Shown here in pieces: positions 31,601 to 37,642 of a DNA stretch of 64,000 nt (positions are counted from its first letter, which is position 1; each line of letters starts with the position of its first letter). The DNA lies in assembly GCF_026151205.1 (NCBI RefSeq), contig NC_087079.1, positions 15,188,445 to 15,252,444 on the forward strand, in the 5' to 3' direction. The stretch is from Bolinopsis microptera (Eukaryota > Ctenophora > Tentaculata > Lobata > Bolinopsidae). The position numbers and the translations under genes are program-made. Under the pieces are notes generated by a model. The model saw only the letters and a program-made list of their open reading frames with translations. It did no database searches and was not told the DNA's origin.

Positions 31601-34132
31601 TTCTGTTTCAGGTATTACAGATATTGTGTGTCCTGAAACGGTTCTGTTTCAGGTATTACAGATATTGTGTGTCCTGAAACGGTTCTGTTTCAGGTATTAC
31701 AGATATTGTGTGTCCTGAAACGGTTCTGTTTCAGGTATTACAGATATTGTGTGTCCTGAAACGGTTCTGTTTCAGGTATTACAGATATTGTGTGTCCTGA
31801 AACGGTTCTGTTTCTGATCGAGTTCCAAACAAATCCTGTGTTTTGTTTTACGCAGGGTTACTCGGTTAATTCAAAATTCGCAGATTTATTTAATATGTTT
31901 TTAAAGAAATCTTATGAGTATGTTGTTCACCTCTAGTATTTAGTTTCATAATTACTGCCTCAATTTGAGGAGACGTTTTCTTGCCAACGTGATTCAGAGA
32001 TATTGATCTTCTCTCCTCTTTATTCTGCATGACTGACATATTAAAATTAAACGATGAGGTGGGAGTAACTTTAGGATATATGTCAGCAACTCACGAAAAA
32101 AACTGAGCTTACAAAAATACCCTGGGCATAAACAAGCAAAAGTTAATTCGAAAAAAAGCAAAAGTTAATTCGAAAAAATGTGCATCGATAAAACTAGAAA
32201 ATATGAGTGTTAAAAATATCTGATTAACACACTGTTAGTAAAACGCACGCTCTTTTAAGAAAACTGATAATCGACGTTTCAACTAGTGCCTACACCATTT
32301 TCACGTTCTGCGCACTATATATTACACACTATATTGTATCAGCGCACGTTTCACATAACACATTTTTTCATACAGAAACCGAAAAAGATTATAATAAATA
32401 ATACCTTGGCTTAGTATCGTGCCGGGCTATCGCTCGTAGCGCTCAACAGCCAAGGTATTATTGTATTATATGATAGTGTTGAAAGCATAATTAATATCTT
32501 TTCTAAAAAGAGCATATATTTTCCTTTATCGCAACAAAGTGGATAATCAGAAATTGTGAACACTTATCAACAAAGTACGTATCCAGAAATTAGTAATTAG
32601 GATACCACATTCTTTATTGCCTGACAAGGCTTGGCCCATAACTCAATAAGTTGTAATTTCACTGATATAATGTCTATATTTTGTATTCAGATTGGCTTTT
32701 GAGTACTCCGGACCATTTGGATGCAGACTCTGCAAAGAATCAGATTACAAGTCAATAGCTTCCTCATGTGAGAAAAGCTCCAGGAATATCACGTGAGTTC
32801 AGTTCACGAAAACGGCAATTTCCAAGCTTCTTAATTATTTCACATTAAATACTCGTGTTGTCACTGCCAAATGTCGTGTCTACCAAATGTCGTGTCTACC
32901 AAATGTCGTCACTGCCAAATGTCGTGTCTACCAAATGTCGTCACTACTAAATGTCGTCACTACCATATGTCGTCACTACCAAATGTCGTCACTACTAAAT
33001 GTTGTCACTACCAAATGTCGTCACTACTAAATGTCGTCACTACCATATGTCGTCACAGCATGACGTCATCACTCTGTTAGGTACGTGAAGGAGGAAGAGG
33101 TGGTATGTATCGGAGGAGCTGGTCTGCTGCCCGTCACTACTGAGGATTGTGTTCCTTACCAAGACTCTCTCGTCGACTCTATCAAACGATTTAAGGTTTG
33201 CCTGCTGAATAAAAATTGCGTATTTATTAGAAGACACAAAGTTAGTAACTATAGCTTAGGTATTATGTAGGTTTTGTTCCTATATGAATTATGATTGATA
33301 TTCCTTGATTCTTTTAAAGCATACTTGAAGTCTGTATCTCTCTTCAATCTAACTTGATGAATTTTGACTATATCGCTTGCAATTAAAGGTTGATGCATTT
33401 TTAACTACAGTTTCTTCAGAATTCAAGTAATTTTGTGTATTATAGCGTTGAATGTACTAAAACTTCAAATTGAACTTGAGCTGTATAGTCTGTATGCTGT
33501 GCGATATAGTCCTAAGTATCCTATACTATATCCTATAACTCTAGTATAAGACATAAAATTGATAACAGGTGTACGTTGGTATTGGTGTTGGGGTGATGGT
33601 GATATTGATAGCAGGATTCTGTTTCCTAGCCTGGTACAGCTCCAGTCTCAAGCACAAGTTAGACGGTTACAGTCAAATGAACTATGCAGATGATGATGAT
33701 AACTACATGGTCAGTTAATCAGTTATTTTAAAGATGATAACAGTGCATTTAGTGCACTTTATCCCAATATCATGCCAAATCTTATATTTATATGCCAATA
33801 TTGGATCGAATACTGGCATGATTTGTATCTGCAAAATAATTGTGATCATTCCAAATCACTAAATCACGGTGCTAAAACATTGTGGATTATTGATTGTCTG
33901 CAATGTTTCTAATTTCCAGGGGGCTGACGAAGGAAACCAGCAGCACGCCTGGGCTGACAGCGGGGAGGAATCAGACGGAGAAGAAAACCTATACACTCGG
34001 TATCAGGGCAAATCTCCCGGCAACATCTTGTCCGATAAATTCGGGAAAATAAACGAAACTTTGGGAATCAAGAAGTATAAGAAATTTGGCGAGAACGATA
34101 TCATGGAAATGTCCAGTAGAACAGGGATTTGA
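1641..34132 (+). CDS. ELAPOR: ELAPOR-like (KIAA1324/EIG121 family) cysteine-rich type I membrane receptor, 21 coding exons
   Basis: Coding exons: 1644-1727, 2062-2170, 2363-2440, 2591-2693, 8676-8811, 14184-14267, 23197-23551, 23694-23773, 23925-24045, 24259-24393, 24517-24620, 24781-24917, 25101-25234, 25508-25639, 29826-30013, 30198-30295, 30469-30639, 32691-32792, 33081-33195, 33569-33709, 33920-34132. All junctions are GT-AG and phases match, giving 2820 nt (939 residues; human ELAPOR1 is about 1013). Exon 1 encodes a signal peptide ending near SSAEDNC. Then come cysteine-rich GCC2/GCC3-type repeats (CIACPPGT, CSECPEGKYAP, CVFCPDGTHN, CEKCPAGTMSAP) and the family signature YHVWWNEIP. Exons 29826-33195 correspond to the mannose-6-phosphate-receptor-homology part. 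Exon 33569-33709 carries the single membrane span (about residues 823-845), followed by an acidic cytoplasmic tail. Family members act in endosomes and lysosomes in trafficking and autophagy. Weak points: the acceptor at 24780 and the donor at 30296 (GTTGGT) were chosen to keep the frame. Confidence 0.92.
2694..3960. other. Intron sequence of the ELAPOR-like gene, nothing else seen
   Basis: First part of a 6-kb intron (2694-8675). AT-rich, with no supported gene or repeat before the 3' end of the nested GPCR. Confidence 0.4.
3961..5220 (-). CDS. Class A (rhodopsin-like) GPCR nested in an ELAPOR intron, with an apparent frameshift
   Basis: Two coding blocks on the minus strand. Block 1 (5220-4683) starts at an ATG and has a short N-terminus with NxT/S sites, TM1 with GN (SLTGNTIILIG), TM2 with LAVADLCSA, and the TM3 cysteine (VLACAVSSYIQ). 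Block 2 (4519-3961) covers TM5 to TM7 and ends with the NPILYY motif and a cytoplasmic tail. A 163-nt intron (4682-4520) joins them: donor GTAGGT, acceptor TTTAACAG, phase 2. In TM3, near 4880-4890, the frame runs into a stop while TM3-TM4 continues in another frame (SAMTANKLLVLLKPL). A single-base length difference in the short T run there would account for it. It could be a true mutation or a sequence error. The ligand is unknown; the sequence resembles lineage-specific cnidarian receptors. Confidence 0.8.
6810..6945. mobile_element. Short inverted-repeat element (MITE-like)
   Basis: Ends are near-perfect inverted copies: TGTGGATTCTATTGGGGAGG at the left, and the reverse complement with GGTGGGGAGG at the right. 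The same terminal motif begins the larger foldback at 50769-51550, so they likely form one family. Confidence 0.6.
8135..8200. repeat. Near-perfect 66-bp hairpin
   Basis: The left arm from 8135 (GAATTGACCATATATAGTAT) and the right arm ending at 8200 pair over about 30 bp with a loop of only a few bases. It is intronic and lies just left of a second perfect hairpin. Confidence 0.7.
8367..8398. repeat. Short perfect hairpin
   Basis: AATAGTATTGATCG followed after 4 bases by its reverse complement. Intronic; role unknown. Confidence 0.6.
9013..10275 (+). CDS. LINE ORF1, gag-like nucleic-acid-binding protein
   Basis: About 420 residues from the first ATG at 9013; the frame is open a little upstream but without ATG. 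The N-terminus is a lysine-rich coiled-coil-like helix (MKKMEEQLEKI). The middle is acidic and lysine-rich. The C-terminal part has CCHC zinc knuckles: CYHCQEFGHMANSLYC, then CFFCAGNHKSKDC, then a third cysteine/histidine cluster starting CSNCAKSSKH. In related elements ORF1 coats the RNA and acts as a chaperone during target-primed reverse transcription. Its stop overlaps the start of the conserved ORF2 sequence by one base. Confidence 0.82.
   Translation: MEKMKLGMKKMEEQLEKINRNTLLFKGKKDDNDNKIKVTIQSAIFDDLTSANEKNGDVCCYQDLYTFSKNALQLTQKVLGTKQATTPIKQESPDFKEIIKTQLKEVLAEVLPTILPDLLNTVVATLPKEKKAKEETMLAEKHTLTVEKKTTDSEDAEPITIDDEKEMKGSLKINPVKNFRVSGNTATFKFSTKDQLNKAETVFKSQDKYKVSTKSEPGKKLDPKLSIRNIPSDITNKDTLLEKLLNEVLKSSSEKDDAVKVVFFDDKEKTAVIRVTAAVRESIRQNRDYVHIDLREHHVTDRIHVIQCYHCQEFGHMANSLYCKAKDKDPTCFFCAGNHKSKDCRSKSENIVTKIKCSNCAKSSKHSEKNSAKTHKASDNLCPSYVRERIGIMNRTAGCESSKNWYVQKTKETKLRLGRV
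10275..13368 (+). pseudogene. LINE ORF2: AP-like endonuclease plus reverse transcriptase, frame-broken
   Basis: Starts with the endonuclease signature RIGTFNVRSL (10275) without an ATG, then CFVQETFF, AGDFNFHM and SDHFLVLF. Between endonuclease and RT is a run of about 29 lysine-aspartate pairs (about 11538-11715). The RT follows with NYRPVSNLSAFSK, LLDLSAAFDTIDH, then after the break GVPQGSLL and LYADDSQLYI. At about 12235 the frame ends; the RT sequence (LLEKLMKDYGITG) continues in a second frame to a stop near 12336, and from 12334 in a third. The C-terminal region to 13368 is intact. It encoded the nicking and reverse-transcribing enzyme; this copy cannot be translated through. Confidence 0.85.
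11538..11715 (+). repeat. Hexanucleotide GACAAA repeat coding for lysine-aspartate
   Basis: About 29 tandem copies of a 6-bp unit with a few ATAAAC and AACGAC variants. It stays in frame with ORF2 and encodes (KD)n between endonuclease and RT. The reverse strand reads as a serine-leucine run, which is a shadow. Confidence 0.9.
13733..15515. other. ELAPOR intron sequence around the 14184-14267 exon
   Basis: Apart from the 84-nt exon no gene is supported. An 81-codon frame at 14523-14768 has no recognisable features. A small GC-rich patch near 14320-14390 has two CACGTG-like motifs. Confidence 0.35.
15680..19075 (-). CDS. Retrotransposon polyprotein: zinc finger, reverse transcriptase, zinc knuckle, restriction-like endonuclease
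   Basis: About 1131 residues counted from a GTG; the frame is open to a TAG about 90 nt upstream with no ATG, so the true start is unclear. The N-terminal zinc finger CQWCKREFKQVAKHLWRC (about residues 24-41) probably binds DNA. A lysine/arginine-rich spacer follows. The RT has motif A VWVDLMNAYGRVPH (about 445), motif B QGDPLSVVLF (about 507) and catalytic FADDL (about 548). Near 892 is a CCHC knuckle CPLCGWRHCNIKHILVAC. The endonuclease motif RPDIVVW then VILVELTV lies near 1005-1020 (RPD...E catalytic residues). It looks intact and may be active or recently active. A separate small frame upstream (19287-19045) may be a leader ORF. Confidence 0.88.
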   Translation of the reverse strand: MGSIKGQPGLTDEGPLRKDDNICQWCKREFKQVAKHLWRCKMRPAELITEPQVRGDDIRNNLSEQGTSQVYNHSAETGPASSDIQFHFKDLEPPAIVMEVTKKLKLPTAAEKGVWKGIDEDLIVLVNNVAAEDVESRLEKVEKLVYSYLESRFGEEEAKKPRVPQKEKENKETKVIRLAKREAKRNKKDARRSNDQNMLAQAKTEYLRLVRLHNKSRRNELRKKKNKESKKEQSQFKQNPFQFGRKLLDGDKKNKPPNFSKEVADRFFKNEYCDKERSALYVKLKGLPDAPVPKTAFEMERLDWDEFQTKLKSRRNKSSPGPNGVPYLVYKRCPRMAKAVFKLLDSLWESQRVPLQWRVGEAILIAKTEDLDDPSKFRNITKTNTSGKLQMGLLADRMLEYMVSNSYIDTSIQKGFLRKTPGCLEHTQALMEELKDAKSNRRQIFAVWVDLMNAYGRVPHNLIIYALRHYKFPNWLIEYMFKYYDELIVRVVTKDWKTNWFFYMLGLFQGDPLSVVLFLIVFNLLLDLLKNQSDLGYKPSFSSSSTSSRAFADDLTLMSPRLEKMKKLIDVMERFLTWSRKMKAKPSKCVSLGMKVIDGRYVSYDPEIFIDGAQIQFIGNTPMKFLGHWIYVDLGLKDTKKLIEDKLITLFQAVDGSGLNGVMKCWIYNNLLTSKLSWDLMIYNLPVSFVKDLEAICTKYLKKWLGVTKTITVSVLYRNKDCFGLNLKRLLDLYKFLQVSKGYSLKNSKDPKVKEVYEHRAKKQEGSSRWGYTNELSARERDLYFRELVGVTVQGRMGLGSKRSVASEKEKLKELVSHISEQDILLTLVDKGVQGQFLTWENTMQLDLGWNNLIYNYKMSPALLKFHLNATHDVANTPANMSLWNYADTGHCPLCGWRHCNIKHILVACNFSLNNKRYNWRHDNVLRVIAKSLLDQIEKFNNKDFKLEVQDWTGFKSSSSCYQKPKTKMKRESPFEKDQDWQIIWDEDDLPAQFPQHIYGTAERPDIVVWSDKGKVVILVELTVGDESNFSDQVERKQARYNRELIPGLHGSGWKAQLFTVEVGCRGFWHHTLPALLNYFGVTKRVKKAVFQEAALVALRCSYAIWLARENKKWSPCYNIAQRPTILPSTE
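19045..19287 (-). CDS. Possible small leader ORF of the REL-type LINE
   Basis: 80 codons, starting with ATG and overlapping the main frame by about 30 nt. It contains repeated WERPSDAWERL-like stretches. It may be a short ORF1, or simply structured 5' leader. I do not recognise a domain. Confidence 0.3.
   Translation of the reverse strand: MTAGKTADSDESVSDSWERPSDAWERLVTSGKTDDPCESAEFSNRLSRPPLYRKQSLQNNIQINASRPPIRWGASKVNPD
19333..21549 (-). mobile_element. Second, 5'-truncated copy of the same REL-type LINE
   Basis: Matches 15516-17732 with an offset of 3817 and no difference noticed by eye. It is 5'-truncated: the match stops at 21549, just upstream of the RT motif A. Its 3' end abuts the 5' end of the first copy directly, making a head-to-tail pair. 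It holds an open C-terminal frame (21548-19497, about 683 codons) with the RT core, zinc knuckle and endonuclease but not the N-terminus. Confidence 0.88.
19497..21548 (-). pseudogene. Truncated RT/endonuclease frame of the second LINE copy
   Basis: Starts within RT motif A (DLMNAYGRVPH) and continues to the same stop as the full copy. It lacks the N-terminal zinc finger and RT fingers, so it is presumably inactive. Confidence 0.85.
21550..21820. promoter_or_regulatory. Probable 5' region of the EF-hand gene
   Basis: 271 bp between LINE and EF-hand start codon. It contains TGCCGCCATCATG, resembling a YY1/initiator-like site on the reverse strand, and ends in CTGTACAG two bases before the ATG, which looks like a 3' splice site. 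The function is inferred. Confidence 0.3.
21821..22477 (+). CDS. Intronless calmodulin-like protein with six EF-hands
   Basis: 218 residues, ATG start, no signal peptide. Six 12-residue calcium-binding loops: 11-22 (DKDQDGFLCGKE), 48-59 (DRDLNGRMDPEE), 86-97 (DLDGNGTICSSE), 122-133 (DKDGDGLISYLE), 162-173 (DENGDGHINREE) and 200-211 (DLNGDGRITFEE). Each has acidic position 1, Gly6 and Glu12, so all six look able to bind calcium. Calmodulin itself has 149 residues and four hands; six hands recall the calbindin/calretinin group, but the loops are closer to calmodulin. It probably acts as a cytosolic calcium sensor. It lies on the same strand as ELAPOR inside its intron, as a single coding exon. 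An AG just before the ATG suggests a spliced leader or 5' untranslated exon. Confidence 0.9.
   Translation: MNYEVIFKAFDKDQDGFLCGKELGKCMKKALGEKYNKDDLKFIILCADRDLNGRMDPEEFHVAVTVLKKVKLAELKELRDVFTRFDLDGNGTICSSELEKCMEKLGQAVSPEECKEMIGQADKDGDGLISYLEFALMVKEAEEKHEIMSDEQSLKEAFKMFDENGDGHINREELRQVLATMNSDQEHSDKELEDMFKLADLNGDGRITFEEFQALINV
22478..23196. other. 3' flank of the EF-hand gene and ELAPOR intron end
   Basis: AT-rich. No clear AATAAA was seen close to the stop. A small TTCAAAAAT repeat sits near 23085-23120. No other gene. Confidence 0.35.
25743..26377 (+). pseudogene. 3' fragment of a LINE reverse transcriptase ORF (RTE-like)
   Basis: About 199 codons from 25778, open slightly upstream. It has the C-terminal pattern of RTE-type elements: LGYAAFNNYKKAWSDKLPL, LYNALVVSVLMYNSSCW, then RSRWRMLGHVLRG and a GRRGRPQ motif. 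The catalytic RT core is missing, so it is a 5'-truncated insertion in the ELAPOR intron, in host orientation. Confidence 0.8.
26378..27146. other. Intron sequence with pogo/Tigger-like inverted-repeat remnants
   Basis: Between 26650 and 26940 there are short inverted motifs (CAGTAAAACC ... GGTTTTACTG at about 26899-26936; GATAAATGAGGGTTTAACTG near 26780). They resemble ends of pogo/Tigger-type MITEs. No gene. Confidence 0.35.
27147..28775 (-). CDS. SLC22-family organic cation/carnitine-type transporter, intronless
   Basis: 542 residues with an ATG start. It has the SLC22 layout: cytosolic N-terminus, TM1, a large extracellular loop with cysteines and NxT/S sites (ISNKCSTLLANSNDTKEF), then the remaining 11 spans. 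Motifs: DRFGRKNGA after TM2, YPASPRFALVRGREEEA in the central cytosolic loop (family usually PESPRW/FL), and LGRKKTMLS between TM8 and TM9, with GELAPTSHRG near TM10-11. The family moves organic cations, zwitterions or anions across the plasma membrane; the substrate cannot be told from sequence. It sits antisense inside an ELAPOR intron as a single coding exon. CCTTTAG nine bases upstream of the ATG looks like a 3' splice site. Confidence 0.92.
   Translation of the reverse strand: MDEKQENCTKQVNGKESEKGNKLEKGPLTIDEAVDSIYNGFNLKLLLVYLTATGTATQTAMQIYITIFAGFIPYTQWNCISNKCSTLLANSNDTKEFYNRKTMCDNNLEAGTDFKWTSERTSFSIDWGLYCDTEAKFTAISSFFFIGAALGLLMCTAVFDRFGRKNGAIAGNLIGATATLLGTWVPSFEVMLVIRIFQGMGMFINFTGIYVWSLELTPTHLRMFSTGSIMNYWSVGYMLITLCGYLIPTWNYIFLTVGILNYTLTIPLLIYPASPRFALVRGREEEAKRTLESFSRLCNNETSMVAVNLTYKKRVLNFFEQIKDFKTYPTLRKETLIGLIGWFIVAVLFYGFSFGWVQISSDLYTGHLAAAISKFVGYSSSIPLCNLLGRKKTMLSILAIGLFSNFLAMPDLQITKDWSLEYVACLIGNLTCSAAFGVMYLYTGELAPTSHRGMIMSFSSFAARVGSFTGTYVGLLYAVADRRVPLAVFAGLTCVFMISILFLSDPTGRRIPETPLDVEIMTGNKDFLEPHQDVVKKETASK
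28776..29825. other. Upstream flank of the SLC22 gene and ELAPOR intron
   Basis: Probable promoter side of the transporter (minus strand). AT-rich; a 91-codon frame at 29317-29042 has no recognised features. Confidence 0.35.
31196..31815 (+). repeat. 41-bp minisatellite, about 15 copies
   Basis: The unit starts AGGTATTACAGATATTGTGT and ends GGTTCTGTTTC. Copies differ by only one or two bases. The junction between units reads CTGTTTCAG|GTATTA, so every unit carries a 3' splice-like sequence joined directly to a 5' splice-like sequence. It lies in the 2-kb ELAPOR intron 30640-32690, sense to the host. Confidence 0.95.
31816..32690. other. ELAPOR intron remainder
   Basis: AT-rich. It contains a short direct repeat (AAAAGCAAAAGTTAATTCG twice near 32135-32175) and an inverted ATACCTTGGCT pair near 32401-32460. 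No gene. Confidence 0.4.
32860..33060. repeat. Minisatellite of about 15-18 bp (AAATGTCGTCACTACC)
   Basis: About a dozen degenerate copies of AAATGTCGTCACTACC or AAATGTCGTGTCTACC. It ends about 20 bp before the ELAPOR exon at 33081, replacing much of the usual pyrimidine tract region. Confidence 0.85.
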
Positions 34133-34608
34133 TTTCTTTCCTGTTGTTAATCAACATCGTTCATATGTTAGCTCAGTTTTAATTTTTTTCAAATTGTTCT
34201 AAATTTTAACGTCAAACCTGTTAGCTTAAATTTCAAATACGTTTTTAAAATTTTTATTTTTTTTCCCTCATTTATGATTCGTCTGTATTGTGTATGGTGA
34301 TTTATAATACCTAATATGTGTGCTATAAAGTTCCCGTCGAAGTTTCCCAACCCAAAATCTTACCGTCCGCGTCCTCCCTTCACTGAAATCTATCACACAA
34401 ATGAATCATTTGTTAATATGTTCATATCAATCAGTTTGATGACTCATGAATAATAAACATCAATAGTGAAAACATTATTTAAACTGTAAACAGCCTTTTC
34501 ATCAACATTGAAACTGACTGGCGTGATTTAAATCCGTAAAAAGCACACTCCCAAATTTGTCAATAACTTCTTTCGTGTTTCTCCGTCTCGTCACACGTTG
34601 TAGACTAG
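34133..34608 (+). other. 3' untranslated region and end of the ELAPOR-like gene
   Basis: AT-rich sequence after the stop codon. A canonical AATAAA at about 34452 is the best candidate poly-A signal. No other feature. Confidence 0.5.
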
Positions 34609-36092
34609 TGTTACTAGCTGGGCGCGGCGCTCAGCCTGTCATTTCGCCAAATCTCTATTCTATGACTATGAACATATAAATATAATAGCCTGGGGTCCCC
34701 AGGTAATACTAGTGAAACTTTCAGGATATGTTCTAAGGACCATTTAAAAGAGATTGTCGGGCCAGAATTTTGAGATAGGCTTCAGAAATTTTTTTATTCG
34801 ATTTTCAAAATCTTGGACCTCGTATTTTGACGATTTTTTCAGGTCCAAGATTTTCAAAATCGAATAAAAAAATTTTCTAAGGCCTACCTCAAAATTCTGG
34901 CCCGACAATCGCTTCTAAATGGTCCTTAGAACATATCCTGAAAGCTTCAGGGTGATTGCTCAAAAAATGTAGGAGAAGATAGATTTTTCGACTCGATTTT
35001 CAGGGCGCGCGATTGAAAATCGCTCGCGCAATACAATTACACATATAATATGACATAAGCGCTGACCTTTGACCGGCAATATTTTCGGCTTATAGGAACA
35101 ATATTTTTCCATGGGACCAAAAACAGCTGATGGGGGGAATGCAACGTCAATTAATGTCAGTATTCCATAAAAACCCCAAACTGACATTGACATTAATTGA
35201 CATTAATTGACATTAATTGACATTAATTTGTCTTGAAATTTGAGATTATCATTATTCGATAAATATTCAAGATATTCACGTCTATGTAAGTTAGACCGGT
35301 TAAAAAAACAAAATGTCCTTGAATAATTATGAGTATGTTCTTATCTGTTGATCCTAAGGTTTATAGACCACAAAAAAAATTGCAGCTTCCAACTCTTCCA
35401 TCTTCGGTCCCCACCTGCCACACCCATATTTTATTGGTTTCTTATACAGGTAAAATATCTAGAATCGGCTTTTTTAGTATGAAGGAGTAATGTTAGCTGT
35501 TTAAGATTCGTTATTCAAATATAAATGTCATGAAGGCATTTCGTTTAATGTGGGTTTTAAGTGCTGATGATGTTGAGAACCACGCTCTTGGATGGCCACG
35601 CCTATTTAAGAAAATTAAATTTCGGAAAACCGTATTATTTCAGTTTAATTGTTTAATGATCTGAATTTTTTCACATTTCCATATGTGATAGTAGTGAATA
35701 AATTAATGATATAAACGTTCTTAAGTGCTAAAAATATGGTAGAACTACATAATCTCTGGTCGAAAAATATCGTGTCAATTAATGTGTAATGTCAGTATTC
35801 CAAAATTTTGCAAAACTGACATTGACATTAATTGACATTAATTGACGTTGCATCCCCCCCAGCTGATAGATATCACTCCCCTCCATTAGAAACAACTACA
35901 AAGTCAATTTCGAGAGAATTTTGATGAAGACCCCCCGGCCCCCTTAACACAATACCGTACCATGCAGGATATGAGTTGTCATGTATGACCTTACCTGGGG
36001 ACCTAGCTCAGGAGTCAGGCTATCATGTTCATATAAACATAGAGAATAGAGATTCGGCGGAATGACAGGCTGAGTGCGGCCTAGTAAGAATG
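34609..36092. mobile_element. 1.5-kb non-autonomous inverted-repeat element
   Basis: Terminal inverted repeats of about 95 bp: 34609-34706 (with CTCAGCCTGTCATTTCGCC and TAGCCTGGGGTCCCCAGGTAA) and its partner at 35990-36092. Inside are an almost perfect hairpin at 34725-34945 and a second inverted pair built on GACATTAATT repeats (about 35124-35232 and 35776-35872). No transposase frame. One end (TAGCCTGGGGTCCCCAGGTAA) recurs alone at 44402-44422, so the family is present elsewhere. Confidence 0.75.
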
Positions 36093-37170
36093 ACCCGCCG
36101 CGCACGAGTGCGCGCCTCCCCCTGTATCGTAAGAACGATCATAAAGTGAAACGACCGTGGGGGTCACGACGTGATACAAAATATGAATAGGACGTAAATG
36201 ATACGCAATATAATATGTTTATTTGTTTCCACTAAAATGTTGTCATCTTACTAAATTGTTGTTTTCTTGAAAAAAGTAGTATAGTGACGTATGCGCTACA
36301 AAAGCCGCGTACTGCGTACTGAGTTAAATTGTAAAATATGATTATTTGATTGTAAAATCGCATAAACGCGCCTATTTGCTTGTAGGTTTACAACCTACCA
36401 GCACCCTGGCGAACGCCGCGGGCTTCATATTGCTGCGCGTGTTAAAACAAATTTTCGGCATAAATTTGTCAGGAGATCGACTGTAATTCCGTTTACGAAC
36501 CTTTTAAAGATATTTGACAGTGCCGATTCTATCCCGTAAAGGATTTTCAATAGTGCCGAGGAAAAATAAAACATCAAATTCATTCATCTGAACATTATTA
36601 AAGGTTATAATGATATCAAATCAAGATTTCAAACGCGTACAATCATTAACTCTAATCAAGTATTGTCAACTGTGATTAAAGATCATAGCAAAGTATGCTA
36701 TCCTATATGTAAGCTACAATGAGGAAGAAACAGCATTATACAACAGTATTACAATAATAAATAAAGATATAATACCAAAATGTAACTATTACTGCTAATA
36801 AATACAGTTTAAAGATAAACTTATCAAATTTAAAATTGACACGAAACTAATACGCGGTTTATATTAGAATGCAACACAAACACTAAACACATCAAATAGA
36901 AACAAAAAAAGATATCTCGCACTGTCAGTCATTACATATTACAATTATATAAATAACACCGAAGAACTCATATATCAACAGCTCGAGTAGCGCACACTAC
37001 TAGTACTAATCTCGAGTGTCTGACAGTGGCAGGGGAAGCGTCCAAGGTTCGATGCCGCGATCGTGATCTTTTAAACATTTTGTGAAAGTCGTCTTTGTTT
37101 AAGAAGGTCCACTTCCAGTAGCCCATTTTCTCCCCACATAACATTTCTTCATCCTCAGCAAGACCTGTTT
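36093..37170. other. Repeat-rich intergenic DNA with GC-rich patches
   Basis: Contains a 45-bp block (36402-36447) that recurs inverted at 44149-44187, on the other side of the satellite. A 77-codon minus frame at 37201-36968 is unassigned. Confidence 0.4.
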
Positions 37171-37171
37171 T

Positions 37172-37240
37172 ATTTTCCATTACAGTAATTCCATGTTCCA
37201 ATGAAATCTAACTCTTCAATTTTAATATCAGCGGTCGGAT
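37172..37240 (-). CDS. Possible exon of an unrecognised minus-strand gene (3' side)
   Basis: On the minus strand a good 3' splice site (TTCACTTCCATATTTCAG) precedes DPTADIKIEELDFIGTWNYC, which ends at TAA. It is phase-compatible with the candidate exon at 43330-43421. No family recognised. It may be a chance frame. Confidence 0.3.
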
Positions 37241-37642
37241 CCTGAAATATGGAAGTGAAACTCAGTAAATTTTTACAGTCAAGTAATACTATAACTTCTA
37301 TTCGTAAAATTTTACAAGATTTGTTTCCAGTTTCGGACAAATTCACAATATTACTACATAACAACTTAGTAATGTAAGCAGTAAGGGCCCTCTCCAAATT
37401 TTAATCTGTAGAAGTGCACGTGCAAATAACGCGCGGCTTCAATGCAAAAATACGTGTGTGCTCTTGGCGCGCGCTAAAACTCTGCGCTGAAAATATTGGT
37501 TTGGTAACACAACGAGCGTTTTAAAATTCCCGCCAATTTCAAACTCCAGAAAAAGAATCCGAAATTTTGGGACAGCCTAAAACATATTCTGATTAATGCT
37601 TTTCGACTTTATTTGTCCGTAAACTGACAACTACAGCAAGTT

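Noticed and set aside
31196-31815. CRISPR-like appearance of the 41-bp and 52-bp arrays
   Set aside because: Units are contiguous with no unique spacers, and the DNA is eukaryotic. They are tandem repeats.
32871-33080. 69-codon frame of repeated CLPNVVTTK
   Set aside because: It reads through the AAATGTCGTCACTACC minisatellite in an intron.
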